NCBI GenBank assembly: GCA_958450365.1
Contig: CAUEEP010000754.1
Span: 134,001 to 198,000 of the forward strand
Direction of reading: 5' to 3'
DNA: 64,000 bases
From: Mesorhabditis belari
Taxonomy: Eukaryota > Nematoda > Chromadorea > Rhabditida > Rhabditidae
A model generated the notes under the pieces. That model was not told the DNA's origin, did no database searches, and worked only from the letters and a program-made list of their open reading frames with translations. This document shows positions 45,901-57,015 of this stretch, piece after piece. Each line of letters opens with the position of its first letter. The stretch's first letter is position 1. A program made the translations under genes and the position numbers.

Positions 45901-48900
45901 TGGGAAGATGAGCTGAGCGAGTGGCCATCGACTGGTGTACCGGAAGTAAAGACCGTTAAAGGAAACGACCAGGAAACGGCTGGAATGCTCTTTAGTCCTT
46001 TAGTTCTTTAGTTTAATGATTTAATTATGATAATGAAAGAATGAAAGAATGACCCAGAGTGATCAATGAATCCGGGTTTTTAGTTCAATGAATCCGTTCA
46101 ATGAGTGTTCCTAAATTGACCTACAATCTATTCCATTATTCCCATTTTTGAAAAATAGATTGACGCTTCTCTAGCTTATAGTTTTCCCATAGATTGGCCA
46201 TAGATTGGCCATAGATTGGCCATAGATTGGCCATAGATTGGCCATAGATTGGCCATAGATTAGCCATAGATTTCTCATAGATTTCTCATAGATTTTCCAT
46301 AGAGTTCCCATAGCTTTTTAGTAGATTAGTAAAGCTTTTTCAAAGAAGGGTAAACCTTATCAAGTATTGGGTTGGGGAGAATGAGTCGGCGCCGAAAATC
46401 AAAGAAATTTCTAAAACTTATAGCAGACTTTGTCAAATGATATGCGTTTGATATCCGTAGAAGGGTAACTAATTCTCTACAAAATAATATTTAAAAGAGA
46501 ACTCAAACAGCGCCTCAACTCAACAAAGGATCATTTTTTCACAAAATCGATAAACTGTCATCTAGAGTAAACGGTTGGAGGGATCTTCCTGAAAATTTGG
46601 TAACTTATGTAATTGAGTGTGCTCTATCTTTTTTATATAAACACCAAAGGAGGTTTATGTGGAAGAAACTGTTCAAGCAATGAGTCGGACTTTTTGTCAT
46701 TTTGATTAGCTGTGTTTGGGAATCCATAAAATCCCAAAAAAGAAAAGCTTTGTGGAATCTCTCAAAAGCCATTTTGTAAAGAAATAGTGGACCATTTTGA
46801 TGAAACAAAACGTGTATTTAAAGAAGGTTTTATGGGTGCAAAAAGTTTCTTTAAATTTCGGCGCCGACTCATTCTCCCCAACCCAATAGAAAGTGATCTA
46901 TAGTTGATTTTAGTGGATCTCAATGAAACAAACCTACGATCTCTGTAATCTTTACGATCTTTACGATCTCTGTAATCTTTACGATCTCTGTAATGCAAAA
47001 AATAGAGATCGATTTAACGAAGCCATTTAACGAAGCCATTTAACGAAACCAAGTTTTTCGGTAAACCTCAATTGACTATAACCCTTGACTATAACCCTAA
47101 AATAAACTTTACCTCAACGATATCAAGAATTGGCAGTATTGAGCAACATCGGTAAGGTCATACACGTTGACAAAGTCGTTGACAGCGAATACCGTAGCGT
47201 TAAATCCGTCAGAGCATCTAAGTCAGTATAGAAGTCAACAGATAAGTCAGTAGATAAGTCAGCAGATAAGTCAGCAGATAAGTCAGCAGATAAGTCAGCA
47301 GATAAGTCAGCAGATAAGTCAAACTAATTTATATCAAAAGCTAAATCAACCTTCTTGTTGGTATGTACTTATTTAATGGGGAAAATATTTAAATCTACTG
47401 TTCTCAGTGTACTGAAAAGATATCGTCATTCAACATCGGTAAGGTCATACACGGTCACAAAGTCGTTGGCAGCGAAGCGTTTGACAGTCGTTGACAGCGA
47501 ATACAGTAGCGTTAAATGTCCGTTCCGGAATGTCTCGTGTGCGGAATGAAAATACCCTCAACTTTGATTGCAATTTTTTCGGTTGCATTCTCGATTGCAA
47601 TTTCAACTGCAGCTTCGCGTCTGATTTTTGTTTTGTTTTAAGGCCATAATTTCTACTTATCTTTTCTTTATATATCTTTTTCTAATTCTATGTTTTTATA
47701 AAAATTTACTGCCTTACAATTTTGACTTTTTTTAGAATGGAAGATCAGAAGTACTGATTTCGGGTGTGCTTGCTCTACGACTAGAGAGGGAGACAAAACT
47801 CTACAGGATCCAGAACATGAGCACCCCCTCGAGTGCTCAACGATGACGATTTAGAATAGAAGATCAGAAGTATCGACTTCAGGTGCGCTTGCTCTACGAC
47901 TTTAAATCAGGAAAAAGTATCCGGGAGAGCCATAGTTCAATCTTGAAATTTTTTGGAGAAGCTGCTTATTTAGAGGAAGCTTGTAAGGTTTCAACGATTT
48001 AGAGAGGCAGACGAAACTCTACAGGATCGAGGACGTGGTCACTCCCCTCCAGCGCTTAACGATGATTGGAGAAGCTGCTTATTTAGAGGAAGCTTCGGTA
48101 GAAGTACCGATTTCGGGTGTGCTTTCTCTACAACTTTAAATCAGGAAAAAGTATCCGGGAGAGCCATAGTTCAATCTTTAGAGAAGCTGCTTATTTAGAG
48201 GAAGCTATAAAAAGCTGAAAGCTGTAAAAAATGGTTTCAACGATTTAGAGAGGCAGACAAAACTCTACAGGATCGAGGACGTGGACGACTACAGGACGAG
48301 ACTCCCCTCTAGCGCTTAACGATGACGATCTTCGAAAAACCATAGAAGATGACCCAACCTTGTCGAAAATGTTTGTTGTAGGCCACACAACAATAGCGGA
48401 CCATTTACATCGTTTGGGTAAAGGGAATCTCGTCGGAAAATGGGCACCCCATCAACTTAGTGACGCTAATAAAGCTACTCGAGTGACTATGGCCGGTATT
48501 CTTCTTCGTCAATCAAAAAATCGAGGGTTTTGGGACACTATTGTGACGGAAGATGAAAAATGGATTTACTACGATAACCCATCGCGAAAAGATCAGTGGT
48601 TAAGTCCAGGAGAACAGCCGGATCAGTGGATCCGGATGGAAGAAAGGCTATGTTCGGGATGGAAGAAAGGCTATATTCCGGATGGAAGAAAGGCTATGTT
48701 ATCTGTTTGATGGAATTCCCGTCGTCTTATACACTTTGTGGTTCTACCTTCCAACAGTTACCTCAGATCTTCCAGCAGTCACCTCAGATCTATATGTGCA
48801 ACAGCTGGAACGAGTAGACCAGGCTCTCAAGAATCAAGGTGTCAACACATCGACTGTGAGATATCTGCAAGATAACGTCTATACATAGCAAAGAAGACGC

Positions 48901-51842
48901 AGGAAAAACTCGAGGATATTGGGTTGGGAATGTCTCCCGCGTCCGCCGTATCGCATCTGGCATCCTTAGACAACTGATTTCGATCTATGCAGCACTTCCT
49001 GACCGATAACACTTCAAGGATCACGACGAAGTCCGAATTTGGATAGGCCAATACTTCGACCTCAGGCTTAGGCTACCTAAGCCTAAGCCTCAGGATTTCT
49101 TCAGCAAAGGGATCCGAGATTTGAAAGAAAAATGGAGAAAGACTATTGCCAACAACGGAGAATATCCTTTGGATTAAAGCGCATTGTTTTCTTTTTTGTG
49201 GAGATAAATTTGTTTTTCATTAAAAGGGTATTTTCATCCCGGACAACCTAATAAGTATCACTGCAAGAAACAGAAATCAACTACAGTCCTTTCTGCTACA
49301 GTTGCTACAGTTGCTACGGTTGCCTACTGCTTAGCATAACCCTAAATTCCTCGAAATCTCGAAATCTCGAAAAGCGCTTATCAGAATCTATTGATGTGGG
49401 GTGTAGCTGACGTAGCTGACGTAGCTGTAGCTGACGATGAGATCTTGCTGGGGAATAGAGTGTTGAGCTTCTGGAAAAACTTTGGAAGCTGTAAAATCGT
49501 CATCAACTCGGCTCGCCGGGGTGCGATTAGAGAGAATTGCTTTAGATGCTTTAGATAGCTATTCGCTTTAGATTTTGTGATCAAACGAAGAGAAATTTAG
49601 GTTCTTTTCCGTTATAAATCCGCAAAATTTGCATTCTTCCATGAAAATCAACAAGGAAAACCACAGAAAGTTCATTCTTTTGCTCTTTTGCTTTGCTTTT
49701 TCTTTGCTTTCATTTCTTTTTGCTTTCTGAAGTTCATTCTTTTGCTCAAACCGATAATTCTTTCAACCGATCTCATTCTTTTAACAACGCCACATCTTGC
49801 TTACTGCTTACTGCTTGCTTACTGCGCCAATCATCATTAGCAAGCTATCGATCAATCAGAATTCACGATGGAGATCACAGTTACATTTACAGTAGTTACA
49901 ATTACAGCAGTTACAATCACATTTACATCCGTTACAATTACATTTACAGCAATTGCATTAATTTCCACCTGAATAAATCAATCCTCGACTCACAAAAGTA
50001 CCAAAAAAGAGCAATAAAAGCATAAACAAATTTATTGATGTTTTCGGCTACTGCTAGTAAACTAAAGATACTAATTAGATTAGCTAGCATCAGCAGATTA
50101 GCTGTATTTGTACCGAATCGCCAGTGATAGTCGATCATTGACAGCTGGGAAATAAATAGCGAATGGAGTTGTGAGAAGGCTCAACAATAAAACCTGAAAC
50201 TCGTGTGAGAATTAGACACAATTTCATCAATGTCACAGAATTTCATACTCACCACAGTGGACATTCTGTTGATGATGAGCCAACTCTGATTGAGCAATTC
50301 GTCATTTGTATCCGGATCATTCTCGTGAATTCGCAATTGTTCAAAGAAAAAGTAAACAAGCAACATGAAAGAGACTGAAAAATTTTGAATAGGAAAAGAT
50401 AGGGAATGGAAAGAAGATTATGGAAATCACATAAATTCTTTATGAATACCAAACATTCATGAATCTTTATGAATGTCAAAATTGGGATAAATATTCTTTG
50501 AGGGGATCTAATGGACCGACAATAAGTTGCTTGGGTTCTCCGAGATTCACCAAGCCTAGAGATTTGGATGCCTAGATTTGGATGCCTAGATCTGGATGCC
50601 TAGATTTGAATGCCTAGATTTGGATGACTAGATTTGGATGACTAGATTTGGATGCCTAGATTTGGATGCCTAGATTTGGATGCCTAGATTTGGATGACTA
50701 GATTTGAATGCCTAGATTTGGAGGCCTAGATCTGGATGCCTAGATTTGGATGCCTAGATTTGGATGACTAGATTTGGATGCCTAGATTTGGATGACTAGA
50801 TTTGGATGCCTAGATTTGGATGAAGTCTGGAAGGCCATTTAAAGGCCAAAAAAGGCCATTTAAAGGCCAAGAAAAGACCATTTAAAACGGGCCATATAAA
50901 AACCTTTTGTCGCTTCTGTCGCTGTAGCAAAGCTGCTTCTCATTAAGTTCTATCTCTTTCAGGCTCTTCCTGGTACTTACTAGGCCTAAAGCTCTCTCCT
51001 CCGTTGTCACTGATCAGCTCTCTCCTCCGTCAGAGGTTGTTACTGATCAGCTCTATCCTCCGCCAGTGGCTGTCACTGATCAGCTCTCTCCTCCGTCAGA
51101 GGTTGTTACTGATCAGCTCTATCCTCCGTCAGTGGCTGTCACTGATCAGCTCTATCATCCATCAGTGGCTGTCACTGATCAGCTCTATCCTCCGTCAGTG
51201 GCTGTCACTGATCCTGATCAGCCCAGATCTGGTTATCCGGTCTAGTCTGAAAGTCTTTGTAAACTTGAACCCTGGTTTTAAAGGTTAAAGACAAGTCAGT
51301 CAGTCATTTGCAGTCAAACCTCAATTTAACGCGCCACAATTTGTTCCGAGTGAATCGTTAAATTGAGGTTTATTTCATATTATTTAGGGATTGTGATTTG
51401 CTATTGTTAAATCGAAAGGTTTTAACTCGCAGTTCAGCCGTACTGTGACCGTACTGTTCAGCCGTACTGTGACCGTACTGTTCAGCCGTACTGTGACTGT
51501 ACTGTTCAGCCGTACTGTGACCGTACTGTTCAGCCGTACTGTGACCGTACTGTTCAGCCGTACTGTGGCCGTACTGTTCAGCCGTACGGCGGTTTATATC
51601 TAAAAGAAAAGCAAAATAAACTTTGTAAAAAGTCTCGCTTCATCCCAGCTTCTTTTTTGATACTCGATTTTCTTAGCTTAATGGAAAAAAAGCTATCACA
51701 AACCTATTAAAACATTTGATATAACAAAGATTATTATAATATCTTGATATCTTTGCCAAAATGGAGACTTGGTAAAGGAAAACATTATTTTTGTGAAATA
51801 GGCTATGAATATTTGTGTAATGATTGTGGGGAATTGGGTCAT
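42955..51842 (-). CDS. Receptor gene C: multi-span (about 6-7 TM) receptor-like protein
   Basis: Exons in transcription order: 51842-51704 (ATG, MTQFPTIITQIFIAYFTKIM), 50374-50253, 50193-50114, 50061-49969, 45931-45754, 43155-42955 (stop). Phases 1/0/2/2/0 join cleanly and give about 270 residues. TM1 spans the first junction (QDIIIIFVISNVLI joined to SFMLLVYFFF). Further hydrophobic spans are STVVLLLSLLTTPFAIYFPA, FVYAFIALFWYF, QLIFPYILRVSMQLAIFQFI and MLIWFNYILAYIVGIMLALY. CESRIDLF after TM3 recalls a DRY-like position. I could not assign a nematode SR family. An alternative donor at 49993 exists for exon 4 but breaks the frame. Confidence 0.68.
43435..43855. repeat. ~37-bp tandem array
   Basis: Units contain GTGCGAAGCAGGCAAAGAGA followed by CGTCTGTCCGTCTGTCT; length varies between about 29 and 37 bp. 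Open frames on both strands follow from it. It lies in gene C's intron 43156-45753. Confidence 0.92.
43853..43882. repeat. Solo end of the CCAAT/GC-box foldback family
   Basis: CCATTGGCAAAAAGGGGCGG directly follows the 37-bp array and matches the ends of the elements at 3692-3935 and 12467-12945. Confidence 0.65.
44160..44345. repeat. Dispersed repeat pair, copy 1
   Basis: About 185 bp including AAATTCCTCGAAATCTC, TCAGAATCTATCGATGTGGG and GAGTGTTGAGCTTCTG recur in the same orientation at 49337-49530 with moderate divergence. Class unknown. Confidence 0.75.
44866..45645. repeat. 7-bp tandem array, ~110 units
   Basis: A 780-bp array of TTGATTG with paired TTGGTTG variants placed every five to six units, so it was amplified in blocks. 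Because 7 shares no factor with 3, one minus-strand frame stays open for 279 codons of Asn/Gln/Ser/Thr, which is not evidence of a gene. Confidence 0.96.
46185..46290. repeat. 11-bp tandem array
   Basis: About nine copies of CCATAGATTGG in gene C's intron 45932-49968. Confidence 0.92.
46367..46886. mobile_element. Non-autonomous DNA transposon, 520 bp, TA target site
   Basis: TTGGGTTGGGGAGAATGAGT followed by CGGCGCCGAAA is repeated inverted at the right end (TTTCGGCGCCGACTCATTCT then CCCCAACCCAA), with TA on both sides. The interior has short decayed frames but no recognisable transposase, so it is mariner/Tc-like by its ends only. Confidence 0.85.
46935..47325. repeat. Two short arrays (11-bp and 12-bp)
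   Basis: TCTTTACGATC-type repeats lie at 46935-46995 and AGATAAGTCAGC repeats at 47220-47325. Between and after them, two copies of AACATCGGTAAGGTCATACA ... AAAGTCGTTG (about 47146 and 47432) show a local direct duplication. Confidence 0.85.
47535..49251 (+). mobile_element. mariner relic with internal duplications
   Basis: The right end is ATTTTCATCCCGGACAACCT followed by AA and TA. The left end has the partner GCGGAATGAAAATACCC, but its outer bases are lost. The start region (GAAGATCAGAAGTA..GATTTCGGGTG) is present three times (about 47741, 47860 and 48088). The middle is clear: GKWAPHQLSDANKATRVTMA, TEDEKWIYYDNPSRKDQWLS. The segment PDGRKAM is triplicated at 48625-48700, and a telomere-like insert sits near the C-terminus (49062-49093) before DFFSKGIRDLKEKWRKTIAN. 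It is dead. It lies in gene C's intron. Confidence 0.9.
49337..49530. repeat. Dispersed repeat pair, copy 2
   Basis: Matches 44160-44345. This copy contains a short internal expansion of GTAGCTGAC. Confidence 0.75.
50550..50825. repeat. 14-bp tandem array
   Basis: About 19 copies of GATTTGGATGCCTA with GACTA and GAATG variants in gene C's first intron (50375-51703). Confidence 0.93.
51008..51215. repeat. 33-bp tandem array
   Basis: About six copies containing CTGATCAGCTCTATCCTCCG then TCAGTGGCTGTCA, alternating with an AGAGGTTGTTA variant. Each unit has the palindrome TGATCA. It lies in gene C's first intron. Confidence 0.92.
51425..51590. repeat. 24-bp tandem array
   Basis: About seven copies of CAGCCGTACTGTGACCGTAC plus TGTT in gene C's first intron. 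Confidence 0.92.
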
Positions 51843-52938
51843 TTACGCAATTACTCACTGAAAACTAGGATAAGAGAAGGAATTGAGAGAATTTTATCGG
51901 GAGATTGAAAGAAAAGATTGAAAGACAAGATTGAAAGATTAAAATGAGGTCACAAGTCGGTTGCTAAATTTGTTTTTCATTGACGGAAGAATATTTTTGA
52001 ATGATTTATAAAGAATGAAGCTTTGTTTGAATGAAGCTTTGAACTTTGCTGGCTTTTTTTGGTATGCAAACAAAGATGGAGCTTTTGATCTTGTGTGGGA
52101 ATTTTACTTCCAAAAAGTAGGAAAGATGATGAAGAAGATTAAGTTGATCCCTTGAAAGAAATGAAGAAGATGAAGAAGAAGAAGAAGAAGAAGAAGAAGA
52201 TGATGATGTAGACGTAGTCAAGAGCCAAAAGAAAATCTCTCTCAAAGTTGGCTTACCTACCTACAGAAATCAATCAACTTTGACGGTCTATAACTCGAAG
52301 TATAAGAACTGAATCGACTTTTGATTGCTTTTAAAAGAATCCTCATTAAATTTGGCTATAGAAAAGTAGAATTTGTTTTGTATACTCTCTAATAAAAACA
52401 TAGAGAAAAACCGTCTTGAAGACTAGTGCGCTAAAGTGCCGATGAATCTTCTTCATCATGAAGATGAAGATGAAGATGATGAAGAAGAAGAAGAAGAAGA
52501 AGATGAAGAAGATGAAGAAGATGATGATGAAGAAGATGAAGAAGAAGAAGATGAAGAAGATGAGGAAGAAGAAGATGATGATGAAGATGAAGAAGAAGAA
52601 GATGATGAAGAAGATGAAGATGATGAAGAAGATGAAGATGATGAAGAAGATGAAGAAGATGAAGAAGAACAAGATGATGATGAAGAAGATGAAGAAGAAG
52701 AAGATGAAGCTGAAGATGAAGATGAAGATGAAGAAGAAGGATGAAGACAAAGATGAAGATGATGAAGAAGAAGAAGAAGAAGATGATGAAGACGAAGATG
52801 AAGATGAAGATGATGAAGAAGATGATGAAGAAGATGAAGATGAAGAAGAAGATGAAGATGAAGAAGATGATGAAGATGTGTTATCTGGGGGGGGGGGACT
52901 ATTATCTGAAAACTATTATTAAAACTATTATTAAAACT
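51843..52938. repeat. Upstream of gene C: GAA/GAT trinucleotide arrays and an 11-G run
   Basis: Short AAG repeats lie at 52160-52205 and a 430-bp GAAGAT/GATGAT/GAAGAA array at 52448-52880. An uninterrupted run of 11 G lies at 52887-52897. Poly-acidic and poly-Lys open frames here are repeat products. The 5' flank of gene C (51843-52150) shows no clear promoter motif. Confidence 0.88.
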
Positions 52939-54507
52939 ACAGTGCGTTTCAAATTCTTAAACGCACCCTCTAAAATGGCGAATTTTGCATTTTGACCACC
53001 TCTACAACTATTAATCTTTTTTTCTATTAGAAAGAGCATGTCTTAAAACCTAAATAACACGAAAAATAAGCATACTGTAAAAAACGAAAATTTTCAAAAT
53101 AGAAACTTTTTGCTAAATCAACCGTTTCAAATTCTTAAACGCACTATGAAAATATTTTTATTTATCGACATAAATTAAAAATCAAAGGTAAAAAATCAAA
53201 ACTAATAATCTGTACACGCACCAGAACGATTAATTACTTGAAAAATCCGGTCTGGCGGTGAATTGATGAGGTTTTGAAGAGCAGGGACGTCGAGATCGCT
53301 CCAGGCCGAAAAAATTGCTGCTTTAAGTGTAAAAACGTCTTGAAACTGACGATGATTCTTGTAGACAGCTCGAACAAGTATTCCCCATAAATTTTCTATC
53401 GGATTGAGGTCAGGAGACTGTGCGAGCCAGTCCAAAGTTGCAATGTTGTTGTTTTTCAGCCAGTCTCGGGTATCTCCGGCTCGATGAACTGACGCGTTGT
53501 CCTATTGAAACAAATCGGGAACGGTTTGATTTAGGAACGAAAACGGCGACAAGCAATTGTTCAAAGATATCTATCTAGTCATCCGATTCGAAACCATCTT
53601 CAAAGCGACCGTTCCATCAGCACAAAATGCGGCCCAAACCATCACAGAACCACCGCCAAAGTTTCGAGCCTCAAACACCATCGAATCACGTCGAAGATCC
53701 CTCCAATAGTAGCCAACGCTATCGGGGCTATCCAAATTCCATTTCTTCTCATCGGAAAAGATCACCTAAACGCAAAAAAAATAATAAAACATAATCGGCT
53801 TTCTAACCATAGACCAATCCTGATTCATATGAGCCTTGGCAAACGCCAATCGGGCTTCCTTGTGCAAAAGCGTCACAGCCGGTTGCTTGTTCAACAAGTG
53901 TCGATCGATATGTGAATTTTCCGTGACGGCTCGCCAAATTGTCGACTTCGAAGTGTAAATTTTCAGTTCCGTTTTCACTTCATTGATCGTTTTTCCGTGT
54001 ATGTTGTTCACAATATGACGCCTAGCTCACGGTGTAAGCTTTGGTTTTGGTCCTGGCTTCTTTGGTGCAGAAACGAACTCGGACTTTATATAATTTCGCA
54101 CGGCAGAGTCGGATCGGCCCAAATTTTTTTGCGATTTTCCTTATTGAGTCGCCAATCCTCAAACGGGCATCAATCTGGCCTTCCTCATAATCCGTGAGCA
54201 GCTTTCCGTGTGCCATTTATCTCGAAATTAACAAAAATTATAAATTTAATAAAAAAATATGCACAACAAAACGAAAAATTTCAAATAACAACAGCAAAGG
54301 CGGGTGCGTTTAAGAATTTGAAACGGTTGATTTAGCAAAAAGTTTCTATTTTGAAAATTTTTGTTTTTTACAGTATGCTTATTTTTCGTGTTATTTAGGT
54401 TTTAAGACATGCTCTTTCTAATAGAAAAAAGATTAATAGTTGTAGAGGTGGTCAAAATGCAAAATTCGCTATTTTAGAGGGTGCGTTTAAGAATTTGAAA
54501 CGCACTG
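52939..54507 (-). mobile_element. Tc3-like transposon with ~210-bp inverted repeats
   Basis: The ends CAGTGCGTTTCAAATTCTTA and its reverse complement are flanked by TA; the inverted repeats reach to about 53150 and 54296. A second copy of CCGTTTCAAATTCTTAAACG lies at the inner end of each repeat, the layout of Tc3, where both are transposase-binding sites. Minus-strand transposase blocks are MAHGKLLTDYEEGQIDARLR (from 54216), IHGKTINEVKTELKIYTSKS, IFSDEKKWNLDSPDSVGYYW with WRDLRRDSMVF, GGGSVMVWAAF, DNASVHRAGDTRDW and SPDLNPIENLWGILVRAVYK. A ~50-bp GT..AG intron separates the second and third blocks. In-frame TAG codons follow RMTR and precede DNASVH, so it is inactive. Confidence 0.93.
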
Positions 54508-54734
54508 TATAATCAAATGAAATTCTCGGAAATCATCGCTTTTTTCGGAAAAGGATGTAATTGTCTACTTTTTCAACAACAACAATATTGATTCAAGTGC
54601 CGAACTGTCCTAGAAGTGATCGAATTTCGCATCAATCTCGAGGATTGGATCAAGATCGTGGGGAATGCAATGAATGGGTCTACATGAGACTTTCAGACAT
54701 TCGTGACATTCGGTTCAAAAATTGATTTATAAAG

Positions 54735-55025
54735 CTTGACAAGCTAGTCAAGCTAGTCAAGCTAGTCAAGCTAGTCAAGCTTGTCAAGCTTGTCAAGCTT
54801 GTCAAGCTAGTCAAGCTTGTCAAGCTAGTCAAGCTTGTCAAGCTTGTCAAGCTTGTCAAGCTAGTCAAGCTAGTCAAGCTTTATAAATTAATCGTTGAAC
54901 CGATTCCCAACAACAAAGAAGGACAACAGAGCTATAAATTTGATTTAGTTTATACAAGTCAAGCTAAAAGTCAAGCTAGTCAAGCTAGTCAAGCTAGTCA
55001 AGCTAGTCAAGCTAGTCAAGCTAAA
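54735..55025. repeat. 9-bp tandem arrays
   Basis: TCAAGCTAG and TCAAGCTTG units lie at 54735-54885 and again at 54955-55025. The units carry AAGCTT and CTAG palindromes. Confidence 0.92.
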
Positions 55026-55835
55026 AGTCTAAATTTGATTGAATAATTGAATTCAATCATTTTACGAATTTGTGCGCTCCTCGCTACCGAATTTGTACGC
55101 TCCATTCAACCACGCATCAAATCTTTAGGTTATCTTGGCTTATTTCTATCTTTTTTTCATTACAAATTAAAAACAACAAACAAAACAACGATTAAAAGAC
55201 GAAAATAAACTAAATGATGTCAAAATTCGAATAATTTTTGAGGAAACTGAGGAATTTTTGCTAATAAACAAACTTATCAGTCTTTTGCAAAAGACTGATA
55301 AGTTTTGCGGATCAAAAAAAACTTGCAAATCTTTTGAAAACAACTCACAGATGAATCTATAGCAAAACAGCTTCAGTTCAATGCTTTCACAGCTTTCACA
55401 GCTTTCAACAGCTTTCAAACAGCTCCATTTCTTATTATAATCGGAGTTCTTATTGTAAGTTCTAAATCTTAAACCAATCAAAGTTGAGACTTCTTTCAGT
55501 TCTTCTACAATTCTTCTACAAGACAATGTCTTTTCATACTAATCTTATTCATGAGGATAAAATGATTTCAGGTAATCAAACTAAGGTTTCAGGTAATCAA
55601 ACTAAGGTTTCAGGTAATCAAACTAAGGTTTCAGGTACCAAGAAAAGTTTCCTTAAGCAAAGAGAGGTTCCTTAATCAAAGAAAAAACGAATAACGATTA
55701 ATTACAATCAGATACTTTCAGGTCAACTACCCTATAACATCAACAAAATCTACTCTGATCCAATTAAAACTCTTCCTTCACCAAACTACCATTCTTGTGT
55801 AAGTCTTGAACTAGAGTTGATTGTTAAAGTTGATT
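55026..55835. other. Intergenic DNA with a 36-bp perfect palindrome and a 21-bp array
   Basis: A spacer-free palindrome occupies 55270-55305, and three copies of a 21-bp unit (GGTAATCAAACTAAGGTTTC) lie at 55568-55640. The region also has a CAGCTTTCA run (55385-55425). No exon could be identified, although the missing first exon(s) of gene D may lie somewhere between 54508 and 57015. Confidence 0.65.
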
Positions 55836-55839
55836 GTTA

Positions 55840-56620
55840 AAATCTAGAAAGTTCAACAAACGATTTGGCCTCAACATCGGAGTCTACAAAAGGTATCAAT
55901 AGTAAATGCCCCCTACAGAGAATTCTTTGAGATCCCATCAAACTGCTAGCATAAACTTCTCCTCCATAAACATGGAGGAGATCTTTGACAGTTGTAACTC
56001 CGGCCCTACCCATTGAAGCCTTCCTTGAAAGTATGCAGTGAGAATCCACTTCTCATCTCCTGTCACTAAGCGCGGCAAGAAAGATTTCCTCTCGTAATTG
56101 AGAAGAAGAACAGCGGTAACTGATAATCTCTGCCTTTCCTGGGCACCAGAGCCTGAGCCTAAGCCTGAACCTAAGCCTAAACATAACCTGAGCCTAAACC
56201 TAAACCTAAGTCTAAGCCTAAGCCTGAGCCTAAACCTAAGCCTAAGCCTAAGCCCAAGCCTAAGCCTAAGCCTAAGCCTAAACCTAAGCCCAAGCCGTGC
56301 ATGAGGTACCCATTGATCAAGAATTGACTTAAAGCCCAGCTCATAAAAGTGGCTTTCAATTAAATGTGAGGACCCAATCGCATCCGCTATTTCACGAGTA
56401 GAAATCCGGTTGTCTTGAATTTTTTCAAGAATCTCTTGATTTTTCTATTGAGAAGGTCTTCTCGCTCTTCCCGCACGTTCTTCGTCTTCAAGGGAATTCA
56501 TCCATTTCTCAACTTGACAAACCAACGTTGAATTGTGTTTTGAGAAGGAGTAAAGGAACGTTTTCAATATTATTCTAGACCGCAAAGAAGATCCTTTGAA
56601 TTCGTGCAACACAACGTGTC
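55840..56620 (-). mobile_element. mariner relic interrupted by a telomere-like array
   Basis: Minus-strand pieces are NSLEDEERAGRARRPSQ (N-terminal block, near 56450-56530), NQEILEKIQDNRISTREIAD (HTH), then a GCCTAA/GCTTAG array in place of the region after W-PHARLG. After it come TGDEKWILTAYFQGRLQWVG-type and KISSMFMEEKFMLAVWWDL-type readings in shifting frames (55850-56060). It is dead, with no ends found. Confidence 0.75.
56145..56300. repeat. Interstitial telomere-like array inside a mariner relic
   Basis: AGCCTAAGCCTGAACCTAAG-type hexamers, about 25 units, replace the middle of a mariner transposase relic. Confidence 0.9.
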
Positions 56621-56654
56621 TCAGATGTCTTGGGGAAGATCTGGGGTAGCATTG

Positions 56655-56830
56655 AAGCATTGGAACATTGGAGTATTGGAGTATTGAAGGATTGAAGGAT
56701 TGGAACATTGAAGCATTGAAACATTGAAGCATTGGAACATTGGATCATTGAACCTTTGGAACATTGAAACATTGAAGCATTGAAACATTGAAGCATTGGA
56801 ACATTGGATCATTGAAGCATTGAAGCATTG
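56655..56830. repeat. 15-bp tandem array
   Basis: About 11 copies of AACATTGAAGCATTG with GGAACATT variants, directly upstream (+ strand) of the first found exon of gene D. Confidence 0.92.
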
Positions 56831-57015
56831 AAGTCTGCGTATGAAATGTTTAGAAAGGGAACTGGTAAGCCGACTTTTTGGATGTGAACAGAACAGGGAA
56901 CGTCAAGCGCATAAACATTTATTTCGAAAGAACAAAGTGTTACCAAGACTTATGGACCAGTCTAATAAATCCAGTCAATAAACCTTTTTATCTTAATAAT
57001 TTCTGATCTTTACAG

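Noticed and set aside
52436..52922. Acidic nuclear-type protein (poly Glu/Asp) or poly-Lys protein
   Set aside because: GAA/GAT trinucleotide array open in several frames, with no exon structure.
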